Of a DNA stretch of 64,000 nucleotides, positions 29,601 to 37,102 are shown piece by piece. The stretch is taken from assembly GCA_028279475.1 (NCBI GenBank), contig JANQNR010000003.1, positions 1-64,000 on the forward strand, read 5' to 3'. This DNA comes from Rickettsiales bacterium (GTDB lineage Bacteria > Pseudomonadota > Alphaproteobacteria > Rickettsiales > UBA998). The translations under genes were made by a program, and so were the position numbers. The notes beneath the pieces were generated by a model that searched no databases, was not told the origin of the DNA, and worked only from the letters and a program-made list of their open reading frames with translations. Positions within the stretch are counted from its first letter, which is position 1. Each line of letters begins with the position of its first letter.

Positions 29601-30648
29601 GAAACCCCATCTGGATAATGATACCCAGCTCATAGTCCAGTCGTTCGCGATAGGGTTTTGCCACCGTCTCGCGTGCAGCAGCATCCATATCACTGGTATA
29701 GACATGCGCCTGCAAACGCTTCTCCAACCCCTCCTGCGCCACCTTTGTCAGTGCATCCGCTTCGGAAAGCACCACCCCATCTTCTTCAATTCGAAAACTC
29801 GGCAGGATCGGATCACGCGCCGGTGAAAGCACGGCACAGCGCTGCGCAATCACCGCCGTATTTTCCAGTGCTTCCGGCAGATCAGCAAAAAGCGCACGCA
29901 TTTCTTCGGTGGATTTTAAACGATGGTTGGGCGTCAGGCGACGCCGATCCGCTTCCATCACATAGCGTCCGTCCGCCGTACAGATCAGCGCATCATGCGC
30001 ATCATACATTGCTTCCCCATAAAAATAGGCATCATTGGTTGCTACAATCGGCAGGTTATGCGCCTGCGCAATTTCTAATAATCCGGGTTCAATGCGGCGT
30101 TCCTCGTCCAGCCCGTGGCGCATCAGTTCGACATAGAGACGATCCCCAAATGCTGCATGCAACTGAGCAGCCATCGTCCCAGCCTGCTTACGATTTCCTT
30201 TCAGCAATGCCTTCCCGACACCACCGAACACACCTGCCGTGAGCGCTATCAACCCTGCGGCATGATCGGCAACCGTCTCCCAAGACAATAATGGTTCCTG
30301 CTCATCCTCCGGGTGCAAATAGGCGCGACTGATGAGTTTTAGCAGGTTGGCATAGCCCTCATCATCCTTGGCGATGAGCAGCAATTGATCGCGCTCTCCA
30401 GGTTTTGCGCTGGCATCATGCGGCAGGTAAGAGAACTGACAACCGATAATCGGTTGAATGCCAGCCTTACAGCAGGCTTGCGAGAACTCCAGCGAACCAA
30501 ACAGATTATGGTTATCGGCAATGCCGACTGCGGCAAACCCTTCTTTCTTTGAGACATCGACCAGTTGCGCAACCGTCATCGCCCCTTCCAGCAACGAGTA
30601 GGCGCTATGGACGCGCAAAGGAATGATGGGAGCCATCCGTTCGGACAT
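26647..30648 (-). CDS. dnaE: DNA polymerase III alpha subunit with two in-frame insertions
   Basis: Replicative polymerase, 1333 aa, against about 1160 in typical DnaE. The N-terminal PHP domain begins PLRVHSAYSLLEGA. The palm aspartates are in PDFDIDFCQDRR (near residue 411) and FDFLGLKTL (near 564), and the OB-fold and C-terminal region are complete. Residues about 588-745 are extra and contain a DUF559 nuclease domain between G/C-rich repeats; about 982-1004 is a second extra segment encoded by one such repeat. Both sit at loop positions where other DnaE vary (before INKIPLDD and before KKAVRYALAAIK). No intein splice residues are visible, so the extra parts probably stay in the protein. 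The ATG abuts the ruvB stop. Confidence 0.95.
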   Translation of the reverse strand: MSERMAPIIPLRVHSAYSLLEGAMTVAQLVDVSKKEGFAAVGIADNHNLFGSLEFSQACCKAGIQPIIGCQFSYLPHDASAKPGERDQLLLIAKDDEGYANLLKLISRAYLHPEDEQEPLLSWETVADHAAGLIALTAGVFGGVGKALLKGNRKQAGTMAAQLHAAFGDRLYVELMRHGLDEERRIEPGLLEIAQAHNLPIVATNDAYFYGEAMYDAHDALICTADGRYVMEADRRRLTPNHRLKSTEEMRALFADLPEALENTAVIAQRCAVLSPARDPILPSFRIEEDGVVLSEADALTKVAQEGLEKRLQAHVYTSDMDAAARETVAKPYRERLDYELGIIIQMGFPGYFLIVSDFITWSKEQGIPVGPGRGSGAASVVAWSLLITDLDPLEYDLVFERFLNPERVSMPDFDIDFCQDRRDEVIRYVQQKYGADKVAQIITFGKLQARAVLRDVGRVLQMPYGQVDKICKLVPNNPANPVTLAQAIDMEPLLKAQMQEEEVVAQLVEISLKLEGLYRHASTHAAGVVIADRSLDELVPVYRDPKSDMPVVQYSMKYAEMAGLVKFDFLGLKTLTVLAKAVALVNQELGIGNWELESPPPDRAMRSPAPPQGGSYPSDHIEYAQDMRKEMTREELSLWMRLKDNQLGVKFRRQQPIGKYIVDFYCVEKKLILEVDGSQHAESEADSERDRWLEAQGYTIVRFWNSEVLDNIEGVVEKIIDTMDNSPLEGESKHGSASVGGEKLDINKIPLDDNATFQLLRDGKSVGVFQFESAGMRDSLRKLQPDRLEDLIALGALYRPGPMDNIPTYIARKHGKENPDYLHPSLEPVLKETYGVIIYQEQVQKIAQILSGYTLGAADLLRRAMGKKIQAEMDAQRKIFVEGAQKNGVSAKQANEIFDLVAKFAGYGFNKAHAAAYALIGYQTAYLKANYPVEFMAASMTYDMQNTDKLSVFKQDVEQLGYELLPPDINASEVEFGVETLTPLSPCGRVQETERSDGRLGEGSIPLQSKKAVRYALAAIKNVGEQAMEALVAERTNNGAYEDIFDVVCRVDPKVLNRRQFEHLVMAGVFDSLHPNRRQLFESLDMLLAYGQGVAEDRESNQVSLFGEGGVSVQRPAMKDMPEWPALEKLEKEYQAIGFYLSAHPLEGYASALSMLKVKDTASVASKLGAEYVKVKLAGIVMGRKIKNGQRGRFAFVQFSDTSGVYEASIFDETVLDASRELLETGTIVLLVGEAKMEEAGPRIIIREMRLLEDALKASGRQGGALTLVIDTPEAVPSVKAILCEPDVKGMQVTLKASLLEHECAVIALQQRYRLSPEAMLTLQQLDGVAIA
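27636..27702. repeat. in-frame G/C-rich repeat inside dnaE
   Basis: ACCCCTCACCC...CCGCAAGGGGAGAGTGGGG, an inverted-repeat unit of the same family as 19464 and 43633. It encodes the residues LTPLSPCGRVQETERSDGRL and a few more in DnaE, between LLPPDINASEVEFGVE and KKAVRYAL. The reading frame is kept through it. Confidence 0.8.
28423..28853 (-). mobile_element. DUF559 nuclease element inserted in dnaE
   Basis: Bounded by inverted G/C-rich repeats: CCCCCCACCGAAG...CTCCCCCTCAAGGGGGGAG on one side and GCTCCCCCCTTGAGGGGGAG...CGGTGGGGGG on the other. Between them the dnaE frame encodes a DUF559 domain (related to Vsr and PD-(D/E)XK nucleases): a KEMTREELSLWMRLKDNQL helix, FRRQQPIGKYIVDFYC with the active-site aspartate, LILEVDGSQH with the E-x-D pair, then the RDRWLEAQGYTIVRFWN helix-strand. 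A 7-bp tandem array follows on the N-terminal side (28854-28884). All catalytic positions look intact. That it is mobile is inferred from the repeats and from its absence in ordinary DnaE. Confidence 0.8.
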
Positions 30649-31677
30649 CTACAACAAGTCCTCCTGCACTTCCACCTCTCTGGCGGGAGCGGCCAGCCCC
30701 AGATGGCGGTAGGCGGTATCGGTGAGCATACGCCCGCGCGGGGTGCGTTGCAGGAATCCGAGTTGCAGCAGATAGGGTTCAATTGTTTCTTCCAGCGTGT
30801 CCCGCTGCTCCGATAATCCGGCAGCCACGGTTTCAATGCCAACTGGTCCGCCTCCATAATGCTCGGCAATGAACAACAGATAACGCCGATCTGCACTGTC
30901 CAGCCCAACAGCGTCAATCTCCAGCAACTTCAGCGCCTTGTCCGCGACATCTCGTCCAACAACATCCTGCCCGGAGACTTGCGCCACATCCCGAACACGT
31001 CGCAACAAACGCACAGCGATGCGTGGCGTCCCGCGTGAACGGCGGGCAATCTCCTGTGTCCCGTCCTCAGCCATCTGCAAGCCCAGCAAAGATGCCGCTC
31101 GCGTTACCACTTTCGCTAATTCTTCAGTACTATAAAACTGCAGTCGCACCGGGATACCGAACCGATCACGCAACGGATTGGAGAGCAGCCCAAGCCGGGT
31201 TGTCGCTCCAACCAGCGTAAACGGTTTCAGTTCAATCTGTACGGTACGCGCCGCCGGCCCCTCCCCGATGATAATATCCAGCCGTCCGTCTTCCATTGCC
31301 GGGTAGAGCACTTCTTCCACCGAGGCATTCAGCCGGTGGATTTCATCAATGAACAGCACATCCCGTGCTTCCAGGCTGGTAAGAATGGCCGCCAAATCCC
31401 CTGCCTTAGTGAGCAACGGCCCGGAAGTGGTACGTACGCCGACCCCCAGTTCCGCCGCAATAATATGCGCCAGCGTGGTTTTTCCCAACCCCGGCGGGCC
31501 GTAGAGCAACGTATGGTCAAGTGATTCCGCCCGTCCTCGTGCCGCTTCAACAAACACCCGCAAATTATCGCACGCCTGTTGCTGTCCGGTAAACTCGTTA
31601 AACCGTGTTGGACGCAACGCCTTGTCGGGCTGCTCATCAGGGAGCGTTTGGGGCATAATCATACGAGGCGCGTTCAT
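30649..31677 (-). CDS. ruvB: Holliday junction branch migration ATPase RuvB
   Basis: AAA+ motor of the RuvAB branch-migration complex (342 aa from the chosen start). Walker A is GPPGLGKT, Walker B is LFIDEIHRL, sensor 1 is GATTRLG, and the C-terminal winged-helix domain ends with RTPRGRMLT. The start at 31677 ([10 protein letters not shown]) gives a normal length; 31713 is possible. Its stop touches the dnaE start. A prepilin-like gene separates it from ruvA, unlike the usual ruvAB order. Confidence 0.97.
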   Translation of the reverse strand: MNAPRMIMPQTLPDEQPDKALRPTRFNEFTGQQQACDNLRVFVEAARGRAESLDHTLLYGPPGLGKTTLAHIIAAELGVGVRTTSGPLLTKAGDLAAILTSLEARDVLFIDEIHRLNASVEEVLYPAMEDGRLDIIIGEGPAARTVQIELKPFTLVGATTRLGLLSNPLRDRFGIPVRLQFYSTEELAKVVTRAASLLGLQMAEDGTQEIARRSRGTPRIAVRLLRRVRDVAQVSGQDVVGRDVADKALKLLEIDAVGLDSADRRYLLFIAEHYGGGPVGIETVAAGLSEQRDTLEETIEPYLLQLGFLQRTPRGRMLTDTAYRHLGLAAPAREVEVQEDLL

Positions 31678-31751
31678 GGGAACTACTGTGGCGAACTTCC
31701 CATACTTACGCAAGCAATAATAAGAATGGAAGAATCAATCATATGGTGCGC

Positions 31752-32579
31752 TTAACTTGGAGGCACCAGAGAGTAAATCAGTGAGCAGGCGATAGAATCC
31801 GTTTGAAGATCGTATTCTGCCGTCATCTGGTTACCAGCGCCGGTAACCGTTACACAGTCGGCATTATCAGTTAAAGTTCTTATGTTGCCCAGTCCGGGAC
31901 GACCATCATCTAGCTTCTTATCAATGCCCCAAGCCTCTTCCGCAAGCAAGGCAGGAGAATTCGTCTCCCATCCGGATGCCATGGCTCCGAAAAATATCAT
32001 CAGATCCTGATCATCCGGATACCAGTCCGGACCGCATGCGGCTGTACAACTCATTAGGGTGAATCCTGCGCCGGAGATTTTACTTGCTGGCACGTTGGCA
32101 CCAGGTACTGCCTGACGGTGATCTGCCACCCGCCGCCCGGTATAGGTACCATTGACTAATCCTGCATTAGACATCTGTACCCACGCATGGAACCACTCCG
32201 GTGCATTGGTAGTTGAATACCCACCGCTTGGATCACTGTCCGTATGCATCAGCAATCCATTGCCGTCACCATTACAGGTTAAGCCATTGGTACTTGTTGC
32301 ATTGACACAATCATCACCTGCGCCATCGCCACTATCCGCAGCGCCCCAAAAATCAATCGCGTTGGTCATATCACCCGGAAGCTGGAAGTATTTATCTTTG
32401 AATGTTGTTACAGATCCCTCATAACGCTGAAAATCGGAAACCACACTGCGCAATTCTGCGGTACGTATCAACGCCTGTCCGGTAAGAATACCACCAGTCA
32501 ACAGCCCAAGCACAACCAGCACAATGGAGAGTTCCACCAGGCTAAATCCATGGGTAGGAAAAATCGGATTCTGTTTCAT
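31752..32579 (-). CDS. type IV prepilin-like protein
   Basis: Begins with a short basic leader and the prepilin peptidase site G-FSLVELSIVLVVLGLL, where cleavage after glycine and N-methylation of phenylalanine are expected. The hydrophobic helix is followed by a large periplasmic domain (about 230 residues) with several cysteine pairs and little similarity that I recognise. It could be a minor pilin or a pseudopilin of a secretion system. No other pilus gene is nearby; it sits alone between ruvA and ruvB. ATG at 32579, with TTG just before it as an alternative. Confidence 0.85.
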   Translation of the reverse strand: MKQNPIFPTHGFSLVELSIVLVVLGLLTGGILTGQALIRTAELRSVVSDFQRYEGSVTTFKDKYFQLPGDMTNAIDFWGAADSGDGAGDDCVNATSTNGLTCNGDGNGLLMHTDSDPSGGYSTTNAPEWFHAWVQMSNAGLVNGTYTGRRVADHRQAVPGANVPASKISGAGFTLMSCTAACGPDWYPDDQDLMIFFGAMASGWETNSPALLAEEAWGIDKKLDDGRPGLGNIRTLTDNADCVTVTGAGNQMTAEYDLQTDSIACSLIYSLVPPS

Positions 32580-32673
32580 CAATTATTAATAATATCAGAA
32601 AAAGAGTTAATAATACGTAAAATACAGATTAAAAGCAGTGCGTTATAACACTATAACTATACGATTGCATAGC

Positions 32674-33288
32674 TTACCCAGCCAGCCGCTTCAAGCCCCC
32701 TGTAATCAGCGCATCCAACGACTCCGCCCCTTCCTGTAAGGCGGCATGGGCAGCTTTATGGGCATCGCTGCGGGCATACCCCAGATTTTCCAATGCGGAG
32801 ACGGCATCAGATAGCAAGGCCATGTCACCCGTTGGCGCTACCGATCCTTTGCTTTTTGAGGGCATCGGCACAATGTCAGCACCGAAGGAGGGCAGCTTGT
32901 TCTTTAATTCAGTGACGATGCGCTCTGCGATGCGCTTGCCAATCCCACTCACCCGTGTCAGTGCCGTCACGTCCTGCGCCAAAATGATATTCCCAACCTC
33001 TTGCGCCTCAAACGTCGAGAGAATGGCCAGCGCCATACGGTTGCCGACGCCCTGTACCGTGGTCAACAGGGTGAAGTACTCTTGTTCTACCTCACTAAGG
33101 AAGCCGTATAGGTGGATATGATCCTCACGCACATGCGTCTCGATGAACAACGACACTTCACCGGAGGAGTGCTGTAATTGATCCAGGGTGCGCATGGAGG
33201 CAAATACCTGGTAACCAACACCACCAACCTCCAGAATCACCTGATCCTGACGCACAACATCTACGATACCCCGCAACTTACCAATCAT
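32674..33288 (-). CDS. ruvA: Holliday junction DNA-binding protein RuvA
   Basis: Tetrameric Holliday-junction binder that loads RuvB (204 aa). The OB-fold N-terminus MIGKLRGIVD, the two helix-hairpin-helix motifs (TVQGVGNRMALAIL and RVSGIGKRIAERIV) and the RuvB-contacting C-terminal domain (ALENLGYARSDAHKA) are all visible. Normal length. No ruvC is seen upstream; the next gene is the divergent selO. Confidence 0.97.
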   Translation of the reverse strand: MIGKLRGIVDVVRQDQVILEVGGVGYQVFASMRTLDQLQHSSGEVSLFIETHVREDHIHLYGFLSEVEQEYFTLLTTVQGVGNRMALAILSTFEAQEVGNIILAQDVTALTRVSGIGKRIAERIVTELKNKLPSFGADIVPMPSKSKGSVAPTGDMALLSDAVSALENLGYARSDAHKAAHAALQEGAESLDALITGGLKRLAG

Positions 33289-33390
33289 AGATTAGGCATA
33301 GCGAATGCATGTGAAACTGGCAATGAGTGATTTATACATGGAACACAAATAATATTAGCAGACGCTCCTGAATTTCGTTATGAATGGGTC

Positions 33391-34848
33391 ATGAAAAATT
33401 GTGGTTTCACATTTAAAAACACCTATGTCAGCCTGCCTGCATGCTTCTATACGCATATTGCCCCTGAACCGGTTACAGCACCGGAAATGGTCATTTTAAA
33501 TGACGAGCTAGCCAGTCATATGGGGCTCTGCTTTTCGGATATGAGCGACACAGATAAAGCTGCACTATTTGCGGGAAATAGTTTGCCAGCAGGAGCGGAA
33601 CCTATCGCACAAGCCTACGCCGGGCATCAGTTTGGGCAGTTTACAATGCTTGGTGATGGTCGTGCCCATTTGTTAGGGGAGCATATCACCCTGGATGGCA
33701 AACGTATGGATGTCCAGTTTAAAGGCTCCGGGCGAACACCCTATTCACGGCGTGGAGATGGTCGCGCGGCACTCGGACCAATGTTACGTGAATATGTCAT
33801 CAGCGAAGCCATGCATTGGTTAGGCATCCCCACTACACGCAGTCTCGCCGTTGTTACAACCGGTGAACCGGTCTACCGCGAAAGCATGCTGCAAGGGGCA
33901 ATTCTTACCCGGGTAGCAAGCTCTCATATCCGTATAGGTACATTTGAGTTTGCTGCCGCTCAACAGAATAAAACATTGGTTGAAACGTTATTGAACTATA
34001 CTATTGATCGCCATTATCCAGAGACAAAAGAAAAGGAAAATAAAGCAATCGCCTTACTCCAGGCCGTTATGGAACGGCACATTGATCTGATTGTAGAATG
34101 GCTTCGCGTCGGCTTCATTCATGGTGTCATGAATACGGACAATATGGCTCTCTCCGGTGAAACGATAGATTATGGCCCTTGCGCGTTCATGGATGTTTAT
34201 GATCCGGCAACCGTATTTAGCTCAATTGATCATATGGGTCGCTACGCATACGCCAATCAACCGCATATTGTCCAATGGAACATAGCCCGCCTGGCGGAAA
34301 CCTTATTACCATTACTGCATGAAAATATTCAACAGGCTGCCCAAATGGCCGAGGATGTGATTCAATCCTTTAACGCTACATTTCAACAGACATGGCTAGC
34401 TATGATGCGACGTAAGCTAGGATTATTTGGTAAAGAGCCAGAAGATGAAAAACTGATTGCCGGCCTACTAAAATGGATGCAACGCCATGAGCTGGACTAC
34501 ACTAACACCTTTCGTACATTGTCTCCTGAGGCCTCACCCGAAGAGGAACCATATGACTCAGAAGAATTCCGGCATTGGTGGCAGCGATGGCAGAGCCGGA
34601 TTGCACAAAACAACAAATCACTGGAATCCAGTTTTCACCTCATGCACACTAATAATCCTGCTATCATCCCACGTAATCATAATGTTGAAGAAGCCTTGAG
34701 TGCAGCAGAAATGGATTCCGATTTCAGCGCATTCCATCAATTGATGGAAGCACTTTCTTCACCCTATGAAGACAAGCTGGAACGGGCAGATTTCCAGAAA
34801 CCGCCGAAACCTGACGAGCGTGTCTATCAAACGTTCTGTGGGACATGA
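33391..34848 (+). CDS. selO: SelO/YdiU protein AMPylase
   Basis: Pseudokinase-fold enzyme that transfers AMP from ATP to Ser, Thr or Tyr of target proteins; known family members act in redox stress. The chain of 485 aa shows the family blocks AYAGHQFGQFTMLGDGRAHLLGE, FKGSGRTPYSRRGDGRAALGP and HGVMNTDNMALSGETIDYGPC. It ends with FCGT, the conserved redox cysteine (selenocysteine in some eukaryotes) three residues from the C-terminus. Single gene, divergent from ruvA. Confidence 0.95.
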   Translation: MKNCGFTFKNTYVSLPACFYTHIAPEPVTAPEMVILNDELASHMGLCFSDMSDTDKAALFAGNSLPAGAEPIAQAYAGHQFGQFTMLGDGRAHLLGEHITLDGKRMDVQFKGSGRTPYSRRGDGRAALGPMLREYVISEAMHWLGIPTTRSLAVVTTGEPVYRESMLQGAILTRVASSHIRIGTFEFAAAQQNKTLVETLLNYTIDRHYPETKEKENKAIALLQAVMERHIDLIVEWLRVGFIHGVMNTDNMALSGETIDYGPCAFMDVYDPATVFSSIDHMGRYAYANQPHIVQWNIARLAETLLPLLHENIQQAAQMAEDVIQSFNATFQQTWLAMMRRKLGLFGKEPEDEKLIAGLLKWMQRHELDYTNTFRTLSPEASPEEEPYDSEEFRHWWQRWQSRIAQNNKSLESSFHLMHTNNPAIIPRNHNVEEALSAAEMDSDFSAFHQLMEALSSPYEDKLERADFQKPPKPDERVYQTFCGT

Positions 34849-34870
34849 ATCTTCACAGAACAGGCTCATA

Positions 34871-35200
34871 TCAATCCGTACCGAATTTTCCAGGTCTCAG
34901 GATTTCTACATTCTCAAGGTAGGTGATGCCGGAGTAATTCTCAAAATATTTCTCCGTGATTTGATTCACAATGTCTTCAGCCATGGCTTTGTCATTCACA
35001 ATGACCTCGATTTTGACATTAGCAAAATCCTCCACGACCGATGCCCGGTCTGATGTTGATCGCACGTTTCGGCTTCCTTTACCACCGGCCGCTACAATTG
35101 TGTAGCCGGTGGAACCGCACGCCTCGATAATCTCACAGATGCCTTTGGCGATTATTTTTTCAGTAATAACAACGGCTTTTTCAGCATGATGTAAGGTCAT
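34871..35200 (-). CDS. P-II-like signalling protein (SbtB-like)
   Basis: A 109-aa member of the P-II superfamily: the EKIIAKGICEIIEACGSTGYTIV start and the DFANVKIEVIVNDKAMAEDIVNQI half give the double ferredoxin-like fold. The T-loop (GGKGSRNVRSTSD) is short and basic and lacks the uridylylation tyrosine context of GlnB/GlnK. AGGAGG lies just before the ATG at 35200. It follows an SbtA-type bicarbonate transporter on the same strand, as in cyanobacterial SbtA-SbtB pairs, so it probably regulates that transporter by nucleotide binding. Confidence 0.82.
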   Translation of the reverse strand: MTLHHAEKAVVITEKIIAKGICEIIEACGSTGYTIVAAGGKGSRNVRSTSDRASVVEDFANVKIEVIVNDKAMAEDIVNQITEKYFENYSGITYLENVEILRPGKFGTD

Positions 35201-35250
35201 AATCTTCCTCCTTGCTATATAGCAGTTTAAACATTTCATGACTCATCGTT

Positions 35251-35307
35251 TATACTCGTTCAACTTTAAAAATTCCTGTGAAATTTTGAAGTTGAAGGTC
35301 GAGTATA
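35251..35307 (+). repeat. TATACTCG palindrome, copy B
   Basis: 57-bp palindrome TATACTCGTTCAAC...GTTGAAGGTCGAGTATA, 51 bases upstream of the P-II-like start. It is followed by ACCTTTAAAACATAGCAG, the same tail as copies C and D. Confidence 0.85.
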
Positions 35308-35318
35308 ACCTTTAAAAC

Positions 35319-35401
35319 ATAGCAGTTCCTTGACTTTATGACAGGTGTTGTTACCCAAAATGCATAGAAGGCATAGGTAGTCATAAAGTCAAACTGCTAT
35401 A
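35319..35401. repeat. TATAGCAG hairpin with GACTTTATGAC stem
   Basis: CATAGCAGTTCCTTGACTTTATGAC pairs with GTCATAAAGTCAAACTGCTATA around a loop of about 35 bases. The outer TAGCAGTT / AACTGCTA ends match the hairpin at 56191, but the inner stem sequence is different. Confidence 0.8.
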
Positions 35402-35453
35402 TGAGTCGAAATGTTTAAGTACTGCTATAACAGTATAATGTTATCGTCATGAC

Positions 35454-35486
35454 TCAAAATAATATGAACGTGTCATATTATTTTGA
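35454..35486 (-). terminator. A/T-rich hairpin after sbtA
   Basis: A perfect 14-bp stem (TCAAAATAATATGA / TCATATTATTTTGA, loop of five) begins five bases after the sbtA stop codon. No T tract follows, so termination is only likely; mRNA 3-prime end protection is another possibility. Confidence 0.5.
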
Positions 35487-35491
35487 AATGA

Positions 35492-36499
35492 CTATAGATT
35501 AAACACCACTTCAGACAGAGCAATGAATAGCGGTATACATATAACGATCGAAACAGGCGTTCCAACGCTTGTTGATGCACCAATATAAGAAGATGGATTG
35601 GCCGACGGAATGCCGGCCCTTAATGTGGGTGGGCCAGAAATATCTGAGTTTGATGCGGCGATCACCGACAGGAGAATCACACCACCCGGGCTGAAATCAA
35701 CCATAATATGTGCGATATATCCCAAGGCAAACGCCAGCAGGCCATGGGCAATCGGCGCAAAAAACGCATAGACCGCATACCAATGTGCGACTTTTCTCAA
35801 TTCATTCAGGCGTGCATAGGCTTCCATTCCCATAACCAGCATCAGTATAGACAAAAACCCACGAAACAATGGTTCGTAGAAACTCTCTAGTACGGCATCC
35901 GATTTTGTGAGCAGTCCGAGTGCCAGTCCGAGAATGAGAGCGGATAACGCTGATCCTCTCAGGCTTTCTTTAACAATTCCCCAAACATCCACCTTGGTAC
36001 CGCTGTCTTCATTCTGCTTGTGCAGATGCATATTTGCCAGCACAATTGCAAGAATAAGCGCCGGAATATCCATGAATGGGTATAGTGCCGGAACCCATGC
36101 TTCAAACGTAATGGATTCTTCTTCCAACAATACCATTGCCGCTGCGAGTGTCGAGGCGCTTACAGCCCCGAACAGTCCCGCAGTGGCAATACCATCTTCA
36201 CGTTTTATGCCAGGCAGCAGGGAAAAAACGAAACTACCCGTCAGGACAATCACCACACCAATAATCATTGCTGCAAATGCAGGCAGTAGCATGGCACTGA
36301 AGTCCGCTTCCCGGATTTCTATGCCGCCTTTAATACCAATCTTCATAAGCAGCATGAAAACAATGAATTGATAGATGGCATTTGGAATTTTCAGGTTGCT
36401 TCCCAATGCTGCAACGACCATACCGCCGATCAGAAATCCAAGTGTAGGCGACTGAAACTGCGTTACCAGACGCATGGTAAAATCAACTAGAAACTCCAT
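35492..36499 (-). CDS. SbtA-type sodium-dependent bicarbonate transporter
   Basis: Inner-membrane transporter of 335 aa with about ten helices in two inverted halves. The SbtA (DUF897) family is recognised by PTLGFLIGGMVVAALGSNLKIP near the N-terminus, GLFGAVSASTLAAA in the middle, and AASNSDISGPPTLRAGIPSANPS near the end. Cyanobacterial members import bicarbonate with sodium for carbon concentration; other bacteria carry them with unclear roles. The ATG at 36499 is preceded by AAGAG. The P-II-like gene follows on the same strand. Confidence 0.88.
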   Translation of the reverse strand: MEFLVDFTMRLVTQFQSPTLGFLIGGMVVAALGSNLKIPNAIYQFIVFMLLMKIGIKGGIEIREADFSAMLLPAFAAMIIGVVIVLTGSFVFSLLPGIKREDGIATAGLFGAVSASTLAAAMVLLEEESITFEAWVPALYPFMDIPALILAIVLANMHLHKQNEDSGTKVDVWGIVKESLRGSALSALILGLALGLLTKSDAVLESFYEPLFRGFLSILMLVMGMEAYARLNELRKVAHWYAVYAFFAPIAHGLLAFALGYIAHIMVDFSPGGVILLSVIAASNSDISGPPTLRAGIPSANPSSYIGASTSVGTPVSIVICIPLFIALSEVVFNL

Positions 36500-36685
36500 C
36501 AATCAATCTCTTTTCCGTAGCTAATGTATAGCCTGAGACTCACAATGTGCAAGCCAATCTCGCTGTAACAAATTTTGGTTTTGTGAAGATTGCACAAAAC
36601 GGGCGCCTAAAAACCCAGAACAGGTGGATGAAGCATATGTGAGGTTCCTTAGTGGCTCCAGCCCGTCTACGCTCTTTGAGCTTCG

Positions 36686-36714
36686 CCACGCGAAGCCCGA
36701 AGGGCGAAGCGTGG
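36686..36714 (-). other. G/C-rich hairpin at the 3-prime end of tRNA-Tyr
   Basis: CCACGC / GCGTGG and GCCC-GAA-GGGC stems are separated by a symmetric GAA/GAA internal loop. The outer stem uses the encoded CCA end of tRNA-Tyr, so it may act in 3-prime processing or as a transcript end. The remaining gap up to the sbtA start shows nothing else. Confidence 0.5.
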
Positions 36715-36796
36715 TGGAGGGGGCAGGATTCGAACCTGCGTAGGAAATTCCGGCGGATTTACAGTCCGCTGCTTTTGACCGCTCAGCCACCCCTCC
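36712..36796 (-). tRNA. tRNA-Tyr (anticodon GUA), CCA encoded
   Basis: The acceptor stem GGAGGGG (36796-36790) pairs with CCCCTCC (36722-36716), followed by A and an encoded CCA. The anticodon arm GCGGACTGTAAATCCGC holds GTA. The T arm is GCAGG-TTCGAAT-CCTGC. A long variable arm (CGGAATTTCC region) fits a class II tRNA-Tyr of bacteria. Confidence 0.96.
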
Positions 36797-36830
36797 TTGA
36801 TTATACATAAAGCATGGAAAACGTTACATA

Positions 36831-36924
36831 GGCTGAGGGCAGGTCAAAAGCAATATAAAAAAACGCCGCACCGTTGCATGGCAATGCCATGCTTGTGTGG
36901 GCATGACCGCTCAGCCACCCCTCC
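36831..36924. repeat. partial tRNA-Tyr copies upstream of the tRNA gene
   Basis: Positions 36904-36924 repeat exactly the first 21 bases of the tRNA-Tyr gene (same strand). At 36831-36853 a diverged inverted copy reads GGCTGAGGGCAGGTCAAAAGCA, matching the D-arm to anticodon-stem part of the tRNA. The two copies face each other. No gene is seen in 36797-37102 apart from these fragments and copy C of the palindrome. Confidence 0.7.
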
Positions 36925-36991
36925 AAACTTGCCAGACTGCTTGCTTGCGTTAGGCGAACCGTTTTGCTATCGCATTGGGTCAGTCACGTTA

Positions 36992-37047
36992 TATACTCGT
37001 TTTCCTTTAAAATCCCCTATGGAATTTAAAGGAAAAGGTCGAGTATA
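36992..37047 (+). repeat. TATACTCG palindrome, copy C
   Basis: 56 bp, TATACTCGTTTTCCTTTAAAAT...ATTTAAAGGAAAAGGTCGAGTATA. Ends match copies A, B and D, while the inner stem has changed on both sides and stays paired. It is followed by CCTTTAAAATATAGCAG and lies 55 bases before the rlmB start. Confidence 0.85.
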
Positions 37048-37102
37048 TCCTTTAAAATATAGCAGTATAACGTTATCGTCATTACAGGTTTTACTCCCAT
37101 CT

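Larger units (their letters stand above)
35218..35429. repeat. outer palindrome with TATAGCAGT ends (nested element)
   Basis: Left arm TATAGCAGTTTAAACATTTC and right arm GAAATGTTTAAGTACTGCTATA pair over about 27 bases, continuing into ATGACTCAT / ATGAGTC. Inside lie copy B of the TATACTCG palindrome and a second TATAGCAG hairpin. Together these fill most of the gap between the P-II-like gene and sbtA; no gene is seen in it. Confidence 0.7.

Noticed and set aside
36797-37102. Upstream extension of the RlmB reading frame from 36797
   Set aside because: It passes through tRNA fragments and palindrome C; conserved RlmB sequence begins at 37103.
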